Positions 8,569-17,507 are shown, counted from the first letter of the stretch. The stretch is 64,000 nt of DNA from Hoskinsella mucinilytica (GCF_045223415.1 NZ_JBEQZJ010000016.1:13351-77350); one strand, 5' to 3'. Numbers and translations: made by a program. Notes: generated from the letters alone by a model not told the origin.

Positions 8569-9348
8569 ATGAGTCGTTATAAAGTAGAAATAAGTGGTAT
8601 TAACACATCTTCGTTAACAGTGCTGAGCAATGCGGAAATGAAGGAATTGTTTGTAGCTCTTCAATCAGGAGATGAAAGCGCAAAGGAAACCCTGATCAAA
8701 GGAAATCTAAAGCTTGTCTTAAGTATCGTACAGCGATTTCATAATCGTTGTGAAAATATGGATGATTTATTTCAGGTGGGTTGTATCGGTCTTGTGAAAT
8801 CCATTGATAATTTTGATTTAAAGCATGAGGTACGATTTTCAACCTATGCGGTACCTATGATCATGGGAGAAATCAAACGTTATTTAAGAGATAATCAAGT
8901 CATACGAGTATCCAGACACTTAAAAGATCTTGCCTATAAGGCATTTCAAGTAAAAGAAGAATATATCCATACGCATCAAAAGGAACCGAGTGTAAGTTAT
9001 CTTGCCAGCGTATTAGAAGTAAAGGAAAAGGATATCGTAGATGCATTGGACTCTACACAATCGGTATTAAGTATTTTTGAACCGGTCTATAACAGTGATG
9101 GAGATGAGTTGTTTCTATTAGATCAAATCAAGGATGAGCATAATGAAATCGAAAAGCTATCGAATATCATGGCATTGAAAAAAAGTATGAAGCATTTAAA
9201 AGAAAAAGAATTGGAGATCATTCAGAAACGGTATTATGATGATATGACACAAACCGAAATTGCCAATGAACTCGGTATTTCTCAAGCACAAGTATCCCGA
9301 TTAGAAAAAAATGCCATAGCGGCATTGAGAAAAGAAATCGAAAACTAG
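8569..9348 (+). CDS. sigG: RNA polymerase sigma factor SigG (forespore-specific)
   Basis: A 259-residue sigma-70 family factor that runs late forespore gene expression. The N-terminus MSRYKVEISGINTSSL is the SigG signature (MSRNKVEICGVDTSKL in Bacillus). Region 2 reads NLKLVLSIVQRF and DDLFQVGCIGLVKSIDNFDL; FSTYAVPMIMGEIKRYLRDN and the helix-turn-helix EIANELGISQAQVSRLEK follow. A strong AGGAGG site precedes ATG 8569. It is followed, as in Bacillus and Clostridium, by a ylmC/ymxH gene. The presence of intact sigG and sigK argues for sporulation or a recent sporulating ancestry. Confidence 0.95.
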   Translation: MSRYKVEISGINTSSLTVLSNAEMKELFVALQSGDESAKETLIKGNLKLVLSIVQRFHNRCENMDDLFQVGCIGLVKSIDNFDLKHEVRFSTYAVPMIMGEIKRYLRDNQVIRVSRHLKDLAYKAFQVKEEYIHTHQKEPSVSYLASVLEVKEKDIVDALDSTQSVLSIFEPVYNSDGDELFLLDQIKDEHNEIEKLSNIMALKKSMKHLKEKELEIIQKRYYDDMTQTEIANELGISQAQVSRLEKNAIAALRKEIEN

Positions 9349-9391
9349 AACATTTATCACAAAACTACATACAATAGAACAGGTGAAGAAA

Positions 9392-9634
9392 ATGAGATAC
9401 TGTGAAATTGCCGGAAAACAGGTTATTAATATTCGAACAGGAGGATTGTTGGGCGTGGTAAGTGACATGGGATTTGATCCTAGAAATTATCAAATTTATG
9501 CTATCTTTGTGACACCCAAATGCTCCTGTATCAAAAAAATGCTGCCCTTTTTGTTTAGCAGAGAAGAAATCGAAATCGATGTCAAAGAGATTGAAAATAT
9601 CAATGGAGACGTCATTCTGGTGAGATTTGATTAA
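9392..9634 (+). CDS. ylmC: YlmC/YmxH-type sporulation protein (PRC-barrel)
   Basis: I choose ATG 9392, six bases after AGGTGA, giving 80 residues; an upstream GTG at 9383 sits inside the ribosome site. The sequence (EIAGKQVINIRTGGLLGVVSDMGFD, later IDVKEIENINGDVILVRFD) matches the small PRC-barrel proteins found next to sigG. The biochemical role is not known; linkage to sporulation rests on synteny and family annotation. Confidence 0.8.
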   Translation: MRYCEIAGKQVINIRTGGLLGVVSDMGFDPRNYQIYAIFVTPKCSCIKKMLPFLFSREEIEIDVKEIENINGDVILVRFD

Positions 9635-9718
9635 ATCTTGCCTTTTCTTTTGGAAAAAACCTTTTTCAAAAGCATAGTTTGTGTTAAAATGTTAGTAATG
9701 TATAGGAGGTATGCCAAA

Positions 9719-10117
9719 ATGAGCATCGGTCAGAAATTTAAAGAATTTATTGCACCAATGGATGAAGATGATGTGTTGGAAGTAGAACAGGAAGAAGATA
9801 ACCGTGTCCTGTCTGAATATGAGCAGCCGAAATCAAAGGTAAGTCGTTTGTCTGGAGATACCAAAATGGTATTGTTTGAGCCTCGTTCTTTTGATGAAGC
9901 AGAGGAAGTCGCAAAACGCTTAAAGGAAAATAAAGCAGCTGTCATTAACTTGCATAAGCTACAAAGAGATTATGCTCAAAGAACAATTGACTTTTTAACA
10001 GGTGTGATCTTTGCGTTGGATGGTACCATTCAAAAAATCGGTCATAATGTCATTCTTTGTGCTCCTAAAAATGTAGCCGTTCATGGTGAAATTAGCTTAG
10101 AAGCTAACGAAGAATAA
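9719..10117 (+). CDS. sepF: Cell division protein SepF
   Basis: I choose ATG 9719, ten bases after TAGGAGGT, giving 132 residues. An upstream in-frame extension lacks family similarity. Residues 1-12 (MSIGQKFKEFIA) form an amphipathic membrane-binding helix. An acidic linker follows, then the SepF core: TKMVLFEPRSFDEAEEVAKRLKENKAAVINL, then RTIDFLTGVIFALDGTIQKIG. SepF polymerises, binds FtsZ and tethers the ring to the membrane. Its place between ylmC and ylmH is conserved in Firmicutes. Confidence 0.93.
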   Translation: MSIGQKFKEFIAPMDEDDVLEVEQEEDNRVLSEYEQPKSKVSRLSGDTKMVLFEPRSFDEAEEVAKRLKENKAAVINLHKLQRDYAQRTIDFLTGVIFALDGTIQKIGHNVILCAPKNVAVHGEISLEANEE

Positions 10118-10126
10118 GGATTCATC

Positions 10127-10879
10127 TTGCATCAGTTACAACATTTTCGGGGTAATGAGGAGTTCGTAAAGCGTGTGTATGATCAAATTGATCAAATGCA
10201 ACGCTACAGACGTATCTGCATTACTCCCTTTTTTACGCCGGAAGAAGCCTTGATCACCCAAAGCATTTGCGGAAAGCATATCCCTTATCAAATGGATGGA
10301 GGATATCTTGGAGCACAACGAGTACGCTTTGCATTTCTTCCTTATGAGGATGATCAAGTAGAATTTCCAACCATCTGTTTAAAAGCATCCTACTCCAAGA
10401 CCTTTGCCAAGCTGACCCATCGTGATGTATTAGGAGCCATCATGCATCAGGGAATCGAGCGTGATATGGTTGGTGATTTTATTATAAAAGACGATCAAAT
10501 ATATCTGTTTTGTGATGCCCATATCGAATCCTACCTCATATGTAATCTTACCAAGATCAAACGCTGTAGCGTACATTTCAAACGAAGTCTGGAAACCATC
10601 GTTCATGAACAAAAGATGATCCAAGAAACTAAAGTTGTTTCCTCTTTGCGTCTAGATGTTTTGGTATCCTCGCTTGGACATATGTCTAGAGGAAAGGCCG
10701 CTGAGATGATTCAGGCAGGCTTGATCAAAGTCAACCATATGGTATGTGAACAAGGCGCTACGATGATCAAAGAAGAAACAACGATTTCCATACGAGGAGA
10801 AGGTTTGTTCTTGTTTCAAGGCGTAAAAGGAAAGACCAAAAAAGATCATTTGGTGATTGAAGTCGCAAAATACGAATAA
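10127..10879 (+). CDS. ylmH: YlmH-family S4-domain RNA-binding protein
   Basis: 250 residues from a TTG start; the N-terminus (LQHFRGNEEFVKRVYDQI) aligns with YlmH at that point, which supports the unusual start. The central region YLGAQRVRFAFLPY is typical of the family. The C-terminal S4 domain (about 170-235) contains RLDVLVSSLGHMSRGKAAEMI and GLIKVNHMV. YlmH homologues bind ribosomal RNA and have been linked to rescue of stalled ribosomes and to the division cluster. The gene is 9 bp from sepF, in one transcript. Confidence 0.88.
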   Translation: MHQLQHFRGNEEFVKRVYDQIDQMQRYRRICITPFFTPEEALITQSICGKHIPYQMDGGYLGAQRVRFAFLPYEDDQVEFPTICLKASYSKTFAKLTHRDVLGAIMHQGIERDMVGDFIIKDDQIYLFCDAHIESYLICNLTKIKRCSVHFKRSLETIVHEQKMIQETKVVSSLRLDVLVSSLGHMSRGKAAEMIQAGLIKVNHMVCEQGATMIKEETTISIRGEGLFLFQGVKGKTKKDHLVIEVAKYE

Positions 10880-10896
10880 AGCAGGGAGATGAAGAG

Positions 10897-11550
10897 ATGA
10901 AGTATACCTTTACAGAAGCTTTACTTCAACAAGGCACACGTTATTTTATCAAAGTGCCTTTTCCTATGAGCAAAGAGCGTGGAAGCACAGGTTTTATTAT
11001 GGCGAAGATTACCATAGAAAACCAAAGCTTTGAATGTAAGCTCATTCCCAAAGGAAAGGGAATGTATGTAATTCCCGTACCAAAGAAGATCAAAGAAACA
11101 TTACACAATGAATATGAATCGATATCACTTGAAGTGATAGAACATTTGACCCGTATCAATTCAAAAGATCCTTATACCAAAGAACATCCCATAGCCAATA
11201 TTGATCCTATCAAAAGACTTACTTATTCCAAACCGGGCTATTGCGGTCAACTTTGTTTGGCAATGTTAACGGGAAAAAGTGTAGAAGACATCATTTCTAT
11301 CACACAGGCCAAAGCATGGCAATGCTCCATGTCTAAAGTAATGGAAACATTGGATCATTTTGGTATTCCACACGATGAGAAAATGACCTATACCAAAGGA
11401 AAACAAGTAGAACTACCAAATCGTTGTATCGTTAATGTGAGGGCGCAACCAAAAAATCATCTCGTATTATATGATAAAGGAATCTTTTATGATACGATCA
11501 ATGTAAGCTTTGATGACATCATAGGCTATCTGGGAATCCATGTATCGTGA
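10897..11550 (+). CDS. DUF1905-like domain fused to a C39-like papain-fold domain
   Basis: A 217-residue cytosolic protein with no signal peptide. Residues 1-88 resemble DUF1905 (beta-rich, KLIPKGKGMYVIPVPKKIKETL). Residues about 105-215 resemble a C39-like cysteine peptidase fold: C116 in GYCGQLCLAML, H178 in PKNHLVLYD and D189 in FYDT form a plausible triad. A GGGAGATGAAGAG ribosome site precedes ATG 10897. The gene sits between ylmH and divIVA, where ylmG or other small division genes normally lie. I do not know this fusion from the literature. Peptidase activity is inferred from the triad pattern only. Confidence 0.6.
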   Translation: MKYTFTEALLQQGTRYFIKVPFPMSKERGSTGFIMAKITIENQSFECKLIPKGKGMYVIPVPKKIKETLHNEYESISLEVIEHLTRINSKDPYTKEHPIANIDPIKRLTYSKPGYCGQLCLAMLTGKSVEDIISITQAKAWQCSMSKVMETLDHFGIPHDEKMTYTKGKQVELPNRCIVNVRAQPKNHLVLYDKGIFYDTINVSFDDIIGYLGIHVS

Positions 11551-11591
11551 CAAGATTTCGCAAATACATACGATAACTTGAAAAAAGCCCC

Positions 11592-11620
11592 TTGAACACT
11601 GAACTTATTTGTGACATAAT
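11592..11620 (+). promoter_or_regulatory. Promoter of divIVA
   Basis: TTGAAC (11592-11597) and CATAAT (11615-11620) are separated by 17 bp. This gives divIVA its own start in addition to read-through from the upstream cluster. Confidence 0.6.
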
Positions 11621-11687
11621 AATAATGCTATTTCCATGTGCAAGATAGAAACTACTTGTATGAGAGCTAGAGATGAAAGGTGATGTT

Positions 11688-12152
11688 ATGGACAAACAAT
11701 CATTTGATACAATGAAAAATGGATATAATCGTTACCAGGTCGATGGCTATATTTCACAGCTATGCGCTGAATGTGAAGAACTGAAACAAAAACATCAGGC
11801 TTTGAACAATCAGATCATGATGCTGGAAGAAGCGCTTGCACAAAAAAACGAGGAATACAAAACGGTCGTTGAAAATTTGGCAGTGAAAGAGAAAGCCGCT
11901 GGAGAAATGGCAAGGATTGCGATGAAAGAAGCGAATATGATCGTGGAAACCGCACAAAAAAATGCCGATACCATCGTGAAAGAATCATTGATGATGGCCA
12001 GAGGAATTTTGCTTGATATTGCCAGACTTGGAAATGAAGCAAATGAAATAAAGGGCAGTATGAAAGAAGAGCTGAAACAGCTTGAGCTTGCTCTTGATGA
12101 ATTTGAAACACCGCAGATTCCGGATATGGATCTATTAAAAAAAGAATTGTAA
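11688..12152 (+). CDS. divIVA: DivIVA-like coiled-coil protein
   Basis: I choose ATG 11688, five bases after AAAGGTG, giving 154 residues; ATG 11673 would overlap that site. The N-terminal motif FDTMKNGYNRYQVDGYISQL is the DivIVA membrane-curvature-sensing signature, followed by a long coiled coil (about 25-65) and a second helical region to about 145. DivIVA marks the septum and poles. The protein is shorter than Bacillus DivIVA and lacks an obvious C-terminal tail. It is followed by the T-box of ileS, as in Bacillus. Confidence 0.85.
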   Translation: MDKQSFDTMKNGYNRYQVDGYISQLCAECEELKQKHQALNNQIMMLEEALAQKNEEYKTVVENLAVKEKAAGEMARIAMKEANMIVETAQKNADTIVKESLMMARGILLDIARLGNEANEIKGSMKEELKQLELALDEFETPQIPDMDLLKKEL

Positions 12153-12159
12153 ATGCGCT

Positions 12160-12376
12160 AAAACAGAAAAGACACGTTTCATGTTGGAAACAAATAGAGA
12201 GCAGGTGGTTGGTGAAAACCTGTTGTTAAAAAGATGAAATATCACTTTTCGATGCAGATTCCTTGAATGAAGTAGGGGAATACGGACACACACCCGTTAT
12301 GTGTGAGAGGGCATATCTGATGATATGAACTAAGGTGGTACCGCGTGAACACGTCCTTAGATAAGGGCGTTTTTTT
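12160..12376 (+). promoter_or_regulatory. T-box leader controlling ileS
   Basis: The conserved T-box AGGTGGTACCGCG lies at 12333-12345, followed by a terminator made of ACGTCCTT (12351-12358) and AAGGGCGT, then seven T residues. Stem I and the AGAGAG-type 5' elements lie at about 12195-12300. An ATC isoleucine triplet at 12241-12243 is a candidate specifier; I cannot confirm its pairing by eye. Uncharged tRNA-Ile should stabilise the antiterminator and permit ileS transcription. Confidence 0.93.
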
Positions 12377-12397
12377 ATTTGAAGGAGGATATGTAAT

Positions 12398-15127
12398 ATG
12401 GAATACAAAGATACGCTGTTAATGCCAAATACAAAATTTGAAATGCGTGGAAAACTTCCAAGCAAAGAACCAAACTTTCAGCAACGCTGGAAAGAACAAA
12501 ACATCTATGAAAAAATGTTAGAAAAACGTGAGGGTTGTGAAGCTTTTGTACTACACGATGGGCCTCCTTATGCCAATGGAGATATCCATTTAGGACATGC
12601 TTTAAATAAGATCTTAAAAGATGTTATCGTTCGTAATCGCTTTATGGCAGGTTATAAAGTACCTTATATCCCAGGATGGGATACGCATGGGTTACCAATT
12701 GAAACGGCAATCCAAAAGCTTGGGTATAACCGTAAAGAAATGGAACTTTCTGATTTTAGAAAGCTTTGTTACAACTATGCCTTAGAACAAGTAGAAAAAC
12801 AGAAAAAAGGCTTTTTATCTCTTGGTGTCGTAGGTGACTATGATCATCCATATATCACTTTGACCAAAGATTTTGAAGCACATCAAATTGATATCTTCGG
12901 AAAAATGGCAATGGATGGTTTGATCTATAAGGGATTAAAACCGGTATATTGGAGTCCATCCAGTGAAACAGCATTGGCTGAAGCAGAAATCGAATATAAA
13001 GACATTAAAAGTCCTACCATCTTTGTGAAATTCCCTGTAAAAGATGGAAAAGGCGTATTAGATAACGATACCAGTTTTGTGATTTGGACAACAACACCTT
13101 GGACCATTCCAGCAAACTTGGCAATCTGTTTGAATAAAGATTACACCTATGCACTAGTCAACAGTGAAAAAGGGAAACTTATCATATTACAAGAACTTGT
13201 GGATGATCTATTCGAAAAATTTGGATTAACACAGAAAGAAATCATCAAGACCTTTAAGGGAGAAGAGTTGGAAATGATCACTTGTCAGCATCCTTTGTAT
13301 GATCGTGAATCCCTTGTGATCTTAGGAGACCATGTAACTGCTGATGCAGGTACCGGATGTGTACATACAGCACCGGGCTTTGGTGCAGATGACTTCTTCG
13401 TAGGTCAAAAGTATGGACTACCTGCTTATTGTAATGTCGATGAACATGGATGCATGATGGAAGATTGCGGAGAATGGCTTGCAGGACAATACGTTGATGA
13501 TGCCAATAAGACCGTTACACAAAAGTTAGATGAATTGGGTGTCTTATTAAAACTGGAATTCATTACTCACTCTTATCCACATGATTGGAGAACCAAGAAA
13601 CCTATCATCTTCAGAGCAACTACGCAATGGTTTGCTTCTATCGATAAGATTCGTGAAAAATTATTAAATGAAATCGATCGTGTTGACTGGATTCCAAAAT
13701 GGGGTCAACAACGTATGCATAACATGATTGCGGATCGTGGTGATTGGTGTATTTCTCGTCAACGTGCATGGGGCGTACCAATTCCGATCTTCTATGCAGA
13801 GGATGATACGCCGATCATGGATCAAAAAGTATTTGATCATGTCGCTCAACTATTCAAAGAATTCGGATCTAATATTTGGTTTGAAAAAGAAGCAAAAGAG
13901 CTTTTACCGCAAGGCTATACTCACCCAGGATCACCAAATGGAATCTTCCGTAAAGAAACAGATACCATGGATGTATGGTTTGATTCAGGAAGTTCTCATA
14001 CTGGCGCAATGATCGAACGTGGATTAGGCTATCCTGCAGACTTATACTTTGAAGGTAGTGACCAATATCGTGGATGGTTTAACTCTTCTTTGATCATCGG
14101 AACAGCAGTTCATGGTCAATCACCTTATAAACAAGTATTAAGTCATGGCTTTGTTATGGATGGCAAAGGCGTAAAAATGAGTAAATCACAATGGAATGCG
14201 GTTGCTCCAGGAGAAATCACAAAGAAATATGGTGCTGATATCCTACGTTTATGGGCAACCAGTGTAGATTATCAAGCAGATTGCTCTATGTCAGATGAAA
14301 TCTTAAAACAAATTTCCGAACAATACCGTAAGGTACGTAATACCTTTAGATTTATGTTAGCAAACATCAATCCTGAAACCGACTTCACCAAAGAAGATTT
14401 GGTAGATGTAAAAGACCTACCAGCTCTTGATCAGTATATTCTGATTTTATTGAATGAAGCAAATACCAAAGCAATCAAAGCTTATCAGGAATATCGTTTC
14501 GCAGATATCACTGGTATGTTAACGAATTTAATGACCAATGAATTATCCGCATATTTCATGGACTACACAAAAGATATCTTATATATCGAAAAGAAAGATG
14601 CATTAAGAAGAAGACAAGTACAAACAGTACTTTACCATGCGATGGACTTCCTATTACGTTTATGGGCACCGATCCTTGTTCATACTTGTGAAGAAGTTAA
14701 TGACTTCTTCCATGCAGAAGAAGAAAGCATCCATTTAGGAAGCTTCAAAGAAAACTTGGAAATCGAAAACGCAGAACAAATCAAAACCGATGTTGCTCGT
14801 TTAATGCTGATTCGCCAAGATATCTTCAAAGCACTAGAAACCGCTCGTAGCGAAAAAGTAATCGGTAAATCATTAGAAGCACACGTCATTGTCAATGTTT
14901 CTGATGAAGATCGTAAACTGATCGAAACTTATTGCGCTAACCAATTCAAACAATGGTTAATTGTATCAAAAGTAAGCTTCTCTATAGATGAATTGACTGC
15001 CTATGAAGTATGTCAGGTAGCCGTAGAAAAATGCATCGGTAAGGTTTGTCCTAGATGCTGGAACATTACAGAATCCGATAGAGAAGATGGCTTATGTGAA
15101 CGTTGCCATGATGTTCTAGAAGGTTAA
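12398..15127 (+). CDS. ileS: Isoleucine--tRNA ligase
   Basis: A 909-residue class I aminoacyl-tRNA synthetase that charges tRNA-Ile in the cytosol. The HIGH-type motif is DIHLGHAL near residues 62-69, and the KMSKS motif (GVKMSKSQWNA) lies near 593-597. The editing domain (CP1) lies between them, with TPWTIPANLA. The C-terminus has a zinc finger, CPRCWN and CERCHD, typical of bacterial-type IleRS that are mupirocin-sensitive in general. GAAGGAGG precedes ATG 12398. Regulated by the T-box directly upstream. Length is normal for the family. Confidence 0.98.
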   Translation: MEYKDTLLMPNTKFEMRGKLPSKEPNFQQRWKEQNIYEKMLEKREGCEAFVLHDGPPYANGDIHLGHALNKILKDVIVRNRFMAGYKVPYIPGWDTHGLPIETAIQKLGYNRKEMELSDFRKLCYNYALEQVEKQKKGFLSLGVVGDYDHPYITLTKDFEAHQIDIFGKMAMDGLIYKGLKPVYWSPSSETALAEAEIEYKDIKSPTIFVKFPVKDGKGVLDNDTSFVIWTTTPWTIPANLAICLNKDYTYALVNSEKGKLIILQELVDDLFEKFGLTQKEIIKTFKGEELEMITCQHPLYDRESLVILGDHVTADAGTGCVHTAPGFGADDFFVGQKYGLPAYCNVDEHGCMMEDCGEWLAGQYVDDANKTVTQKLDELGVLLKLEFITHSYPHDWRTKKPIIFRATTQWFASIDKIREKLLNEIDRVDWIPKWGQQRMHNMIADRGDWCISRQRAWGVPIPIFYAEDDTPIMDQKVFDHVAQLFKEFGSNIWFEKEAKELLPQGYTHPGSPNGIFRKETDTMDVWFDSGSSHTGAMIERGLGYPADLYFEGSDQYRGWFNSSLIIGTAVHGQSPYKQVLSHGFVMDGKGVKMSKSQWNAVAPGEITKKYGADILRLWATSVDYQADCSMSDEILKQISEQYRKVRNTFRFMLANINPETDFTKEDLVDVKDLPALDQYILILLNEANTKAIKAYQEYRFADITGMLTNLMTNELSAYFMDYTKDILYIEKKDALRRRQVQTVLYHAMDFLLRLWAPILVHTCEEVNDFFHAEEESIHLGSFKENLEIENAEQIKTDVARLMLIRQDIFKALETARSEKVIGKSLEAHVIVNVSDEDRKLIETYCANQFKQWLIVSKVSFSIDELTAYEVCQVAVEKCIGKVCPRCWNITESDREDGLCERCHDVLEG

Positions 15128-15139
15128 TATGATCAATGA

Positions 15140-15166
15140 AGGCATATCAAATCGATATGTCTTTTT
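15140..15166 (+). terminator. Rho-independent terminator after ileS
   Basis: GGCATATC (15141-15148) pairs with GATATGTC (15154-15161), followed by five T residues. Confidence 0.75.
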
Positions 15167-15230
15167 ATTAGGTAATCTTCCCTAAACGATTATGATAAAA
15201 TGATTTCATGATACTGATAAGGAGATTGTT

Positions 15231-16466
15231 ATGAAATCAGCCAATCAACAAGGCAAAGTAATGCAAAAGAAACAAGAATGGAATTATCAACTAATTGATG
15301 TTATGAAATATCTGGCAGCCATCATGGTGATCTGTGTACATTGTAACCAACTGTTCCCACAAGATTATCTTAACTTTTTCATAAAAAATATCCTTTGTAG
15401 AATAGCCGTTCCATTCTTTTTTATAAGTAGTGCTTATTTCGTTCGAAAGGGCAGTAAGACAAATGATAATTATGTAAAGACTTATCTAAAAAACTTGATA
15501 ATATCTTATTGCTTTTGGAGCATAATATTTATTCCAATCGGTCTAGATTGGATTCATCAAAACTTAGATTTATCAGGATATTTATTGCCATTTGCCTTAT
15601 TATATGGATTGGTGCATATAGGAACCTATTATCATTTATGGTATGTTCCCGCAATGATACTTGCTATATTTTTCGTTCATAAATTATTGAAACGATATTC
15701 CTATAAAGCTCTATTTACGCTTTCCATAGCCTTATTCCTATTTGGAAGCATGGAATCCTATTACGGGTTATTACCCCCAGGATGGTTCAAAGATTTTTTT
15801 GATATCTTGATAAAAGTGATTTTCACTACAAGAAGTGGGATATTTTATGGTATCATCTTTACATTGATCGGCTTTTTCCTATACGATCATCAAGATAACA
15901 TCATATCTTTATCTAAATACTTATCTATCTTAACTTTACTATCTTTCATCTTATTGATCATAGAAGGCACCTTCCTCTATGGTATCGAAAGACTGGATAT
16001 GAATTTTATGATCATGTTGATACCTTTCAGTTTTTTCTTTTTTCAATGGATCTTAGTATGTCCGATAACATTTAAGTTCCATACAAAGAAACTGCGAGAG
16101 TTATCAAAATATTATTATTTCATTCATCCGGTTTGTATTGTTATCGTTGAGGAAATAGGTCAGGGCTTAGGATTACCACTCTTATCATCTGGCATCATAA
16201 GTTTGCTGTTGATTATATTACTCACACAGATGGTAAGCTCTTTGATCATAAAGACCAAACATCCTCTAAACAAACCGTTTGTATTATTGTCACCGTTATT
16301 AGGTATGCTAGTAACCATGTTATTAGCAAGCATATTCTTTAGCTTTAAACTAGATGAAATCATGATAAAATTTGAATTGGTACCATGTCTATGGTTTTAC
16401 TCTAGCTTTTTGATTTATGGTATCTTATCAAGAATTAGGATTGACAAGAAACCCATCATGCAATAA
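15231..16466 (+). CDS. Membrane acyltransferase, acyltransferase-3 family
   Basis: A 411-residue protein with about ten hydrophobic segments. The first reads DVMKYLAAIMVICVHCNQL, the hallmark of the acyltransferase-3/OafA-like family, with the conserved His in VICVH. A second feature is VPFFFISSAYFVRKG. Such proteins move acyl groups onto sugars of cell-surface polymers (O-acetylation) or act as YfiQ/WecH-type modifiers; the target here cannot be told. The gene stands alone between terminators, with AAGGAG before ATG 15231. Lysine and isoleucine richness is higher than in its neighbours. Confidence 0.8.
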   Translation: MKSANQQGKVMQKKQEWNYQLIDVMKYLAAIMVICVHCNQLFPQDYLNFFIKNILCRIAVPFFFISSAYFVRKGSKTNDNYVKTYLKNLIISYCFWSIIFIPIGLDWIHQNLDLSGYLLPFALLYGLVHIGTYYHLWYVPAMILAIFFVHKLLKRYSYKALFTLSIALFLFGSMESYYGLLPPGWFKDFFDILIKVIFTTRSGIFYGIIFTLIGFFLYDHQDNIISLSKYLSILTLLSFILLIIEGTFLYGIERLDMNFMIMLIPFSFFFFQWILVCPITFKFHTKKLRELSKYYYFIHPVCIVIVEEIGQGLGLPLLSSGIISLLLIILLTQMVSSLIIKTKHPLNKPFVLLSPLLGMLVTMLLASIFFSFKLDEIMIKFELVPCLWFYSSFLIYGILSRIRIDKKPIMQ

Positions 16467-16497
16467 GATAAAACAAGTAAAAGAATAGAGGTATGTT

Positions 16498-17223
16498 ATG
16501 GAAATCACATCACTAACCAACGCTAAGGTAAAGCAATGGGCAAAATATAAAGAAAAGAAACATAGAGATAAAGATGAATGCTTTCTAATTGAAGGAGAAC
16601 ATTTGATCGAAGAAGCACATCATGCCGGTTTGATCGATTGTATCATGATCGAACAAGGAAAAACTTCAATGTATCCTCAATATGAAACCTATGAGGTCAC
16701 AAAAGAAATCTTGAAAAAACTAAGTGACAGCGTCTCAGGTTCTGATATCATGGCACTATGTCATCGAAACCAACAACCACTTCCGACTTATCAAAAAGTT
16801 GTCGTATTGGATGATGTACAAGATCCCGGTAATTTAGGAACTATCATTCGTACTGCATATTCCTTTGGCTTTGATGCTGTACTTTTAAGCAATCATTGTG
16901 TAGATGCATATAATGAAAAGGTGATTCGCTCCACACAAGGAGCCATCTTTCATATCCCTGTCATTCGAGGCGATATCATGACTCAGCTTCAACAGCTAAA
17001 AGATCAAAACATCACAATCTATGCAACTTCGCTCCATGAAGCAACCTCACTATCAAACACAAAAATTCAAAAACCATGTGCATTGGTATTCGGTAATGAG
17101 GGAAGTGGTGTATCACAAGAAGTGCTAAGCTTCAGTGATGAACGTGTCTATATTGAAATGGAAACTTTTGAGTCATTGAATGTAGCAGTTGCAGCCGGTA
17201 TTTGTATGTATGCATTTCGTTAA
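16498..17223 (+). CDS. ysgA: TrmH/SpoU-family 23S rRNA methyltransferase (YsgA type)
   Basis: A 241-residue SPOUT methyltransferase using S-adenosylmethionine for ribose 2'-O-methylation. The N-terminal substrate-binding part starts MEITSLTNAKVKQWAKY and has CFLIEGEHLIEEA. The SPOUT core shows LDDVQDPGNLGTIIRTAYSFG, CALVFGNEGSGVS and the knot motif ESLNVAVAAGICMYAFR. In Bacillus ysgA lies beside pheST; here pheST is about 13 kb downstream with the pilus locus in between. The exact target nucleotide is not predictable. Confidence 0.85.
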   Translation: MEITSLTNAKVKQWAKYKEKKHRDKDECFLIEGEHLIEEAHHAGLIDCIMIEQGKTSMYPQYETYEVTKEILKKLSDSVSGSDIMALCHRNQQPLPTYQKVVVLDDVQDPGNLGTIIRTAYSFGFDAVLLSNHCVDAYNEKVIRSTQGAIFHIPVIRGDIMTQLQQLKDQNITIYATSLHEATSLSNTKIQKPCALVFGNEGSGVSQEVLSFSDERVYIEMETFESLNVAVAAGICMYAFR

Positions 17224-17244
17224 TTGAGTTAGATTTCCTTTTGT

Positions 17245-17261
17245 TGTGAATTTGTTGTAAA
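17245..17261 (+). promoter_or_regulatory. Weak WalR-like direct repeat in the ysgA-pilin gap
   Basis: TGTGAA-N5-TGTAAA fits the TGTWAH-N5-TGTWAH layout. It lies 246 bp before the pilin start. In such AT-rich DNA a chance match is quite possible. Confidence 0.25.
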
Positions 17262-17429
17262 ATACACATAATCCTATCTATTTACTAGGCTATTTGGATG
17301 ATTTTACCAAGTGTTTAAAGGATTTATCTTATTTTGTCATAACTACATCACAAATATAAAAAGTTAACTTGCAAAATTGAAATTCGTTACATTTTTATGA
17401 TTATAATACTAGAATTGATATGACATATT

Positions 17430-17440
17430 TGTTATAATAT
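17430..17440 (+). promoter_or_regulatory. Extended -10 promoter of the pilus locus
   Basis: A TG-N-TATAAT element occurs in ATTTGTTATAATATG at about 17430-17440. No good -35 box is visible at 17 bp, so this would work as an extended -10 promoter. It gives a leader of about 65 nt to the pilin ATG. Confidence 0.5.
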
Positions 17441-17458
17441 GAATGTCAATAAAAGATG

Positions 17459-17489
17459 TAGCGCTTACATTTGGGCTTGAGGCGCTAAA
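17459..17489 (+). promoter_or_regulatory. Hairpin in the pilin 5' leader
   Basis: TAGCGC (17460-17465) and GCGCTA (17482-17487) form a 6-bp stem around a 16-nt loop containing GGGC. It lies directly before the ribosome site AGAGGAGAG of the major pilin. It may protect the mRNA 5' end or tune translation. It does not match any riboswitch consensus I know. Confidence 0.45.
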
Positions 17490-17507
17490 AAAGAGGAGAG
17501 ACGAAAA

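Noticed and set aside
9640..9680. Terminator between ylmC and sepF
   Set aside because: CTTTTG...CAAAAG arms exist but the stem is A/T only with a mismatch and no T run follows on the plus strand.
17441..17507. c-di-GMP riboswitch before the pilin gene
   Set aside because: The leader is too short and lacks the conserved GEMM sequences; only a simple hairpin is seen.
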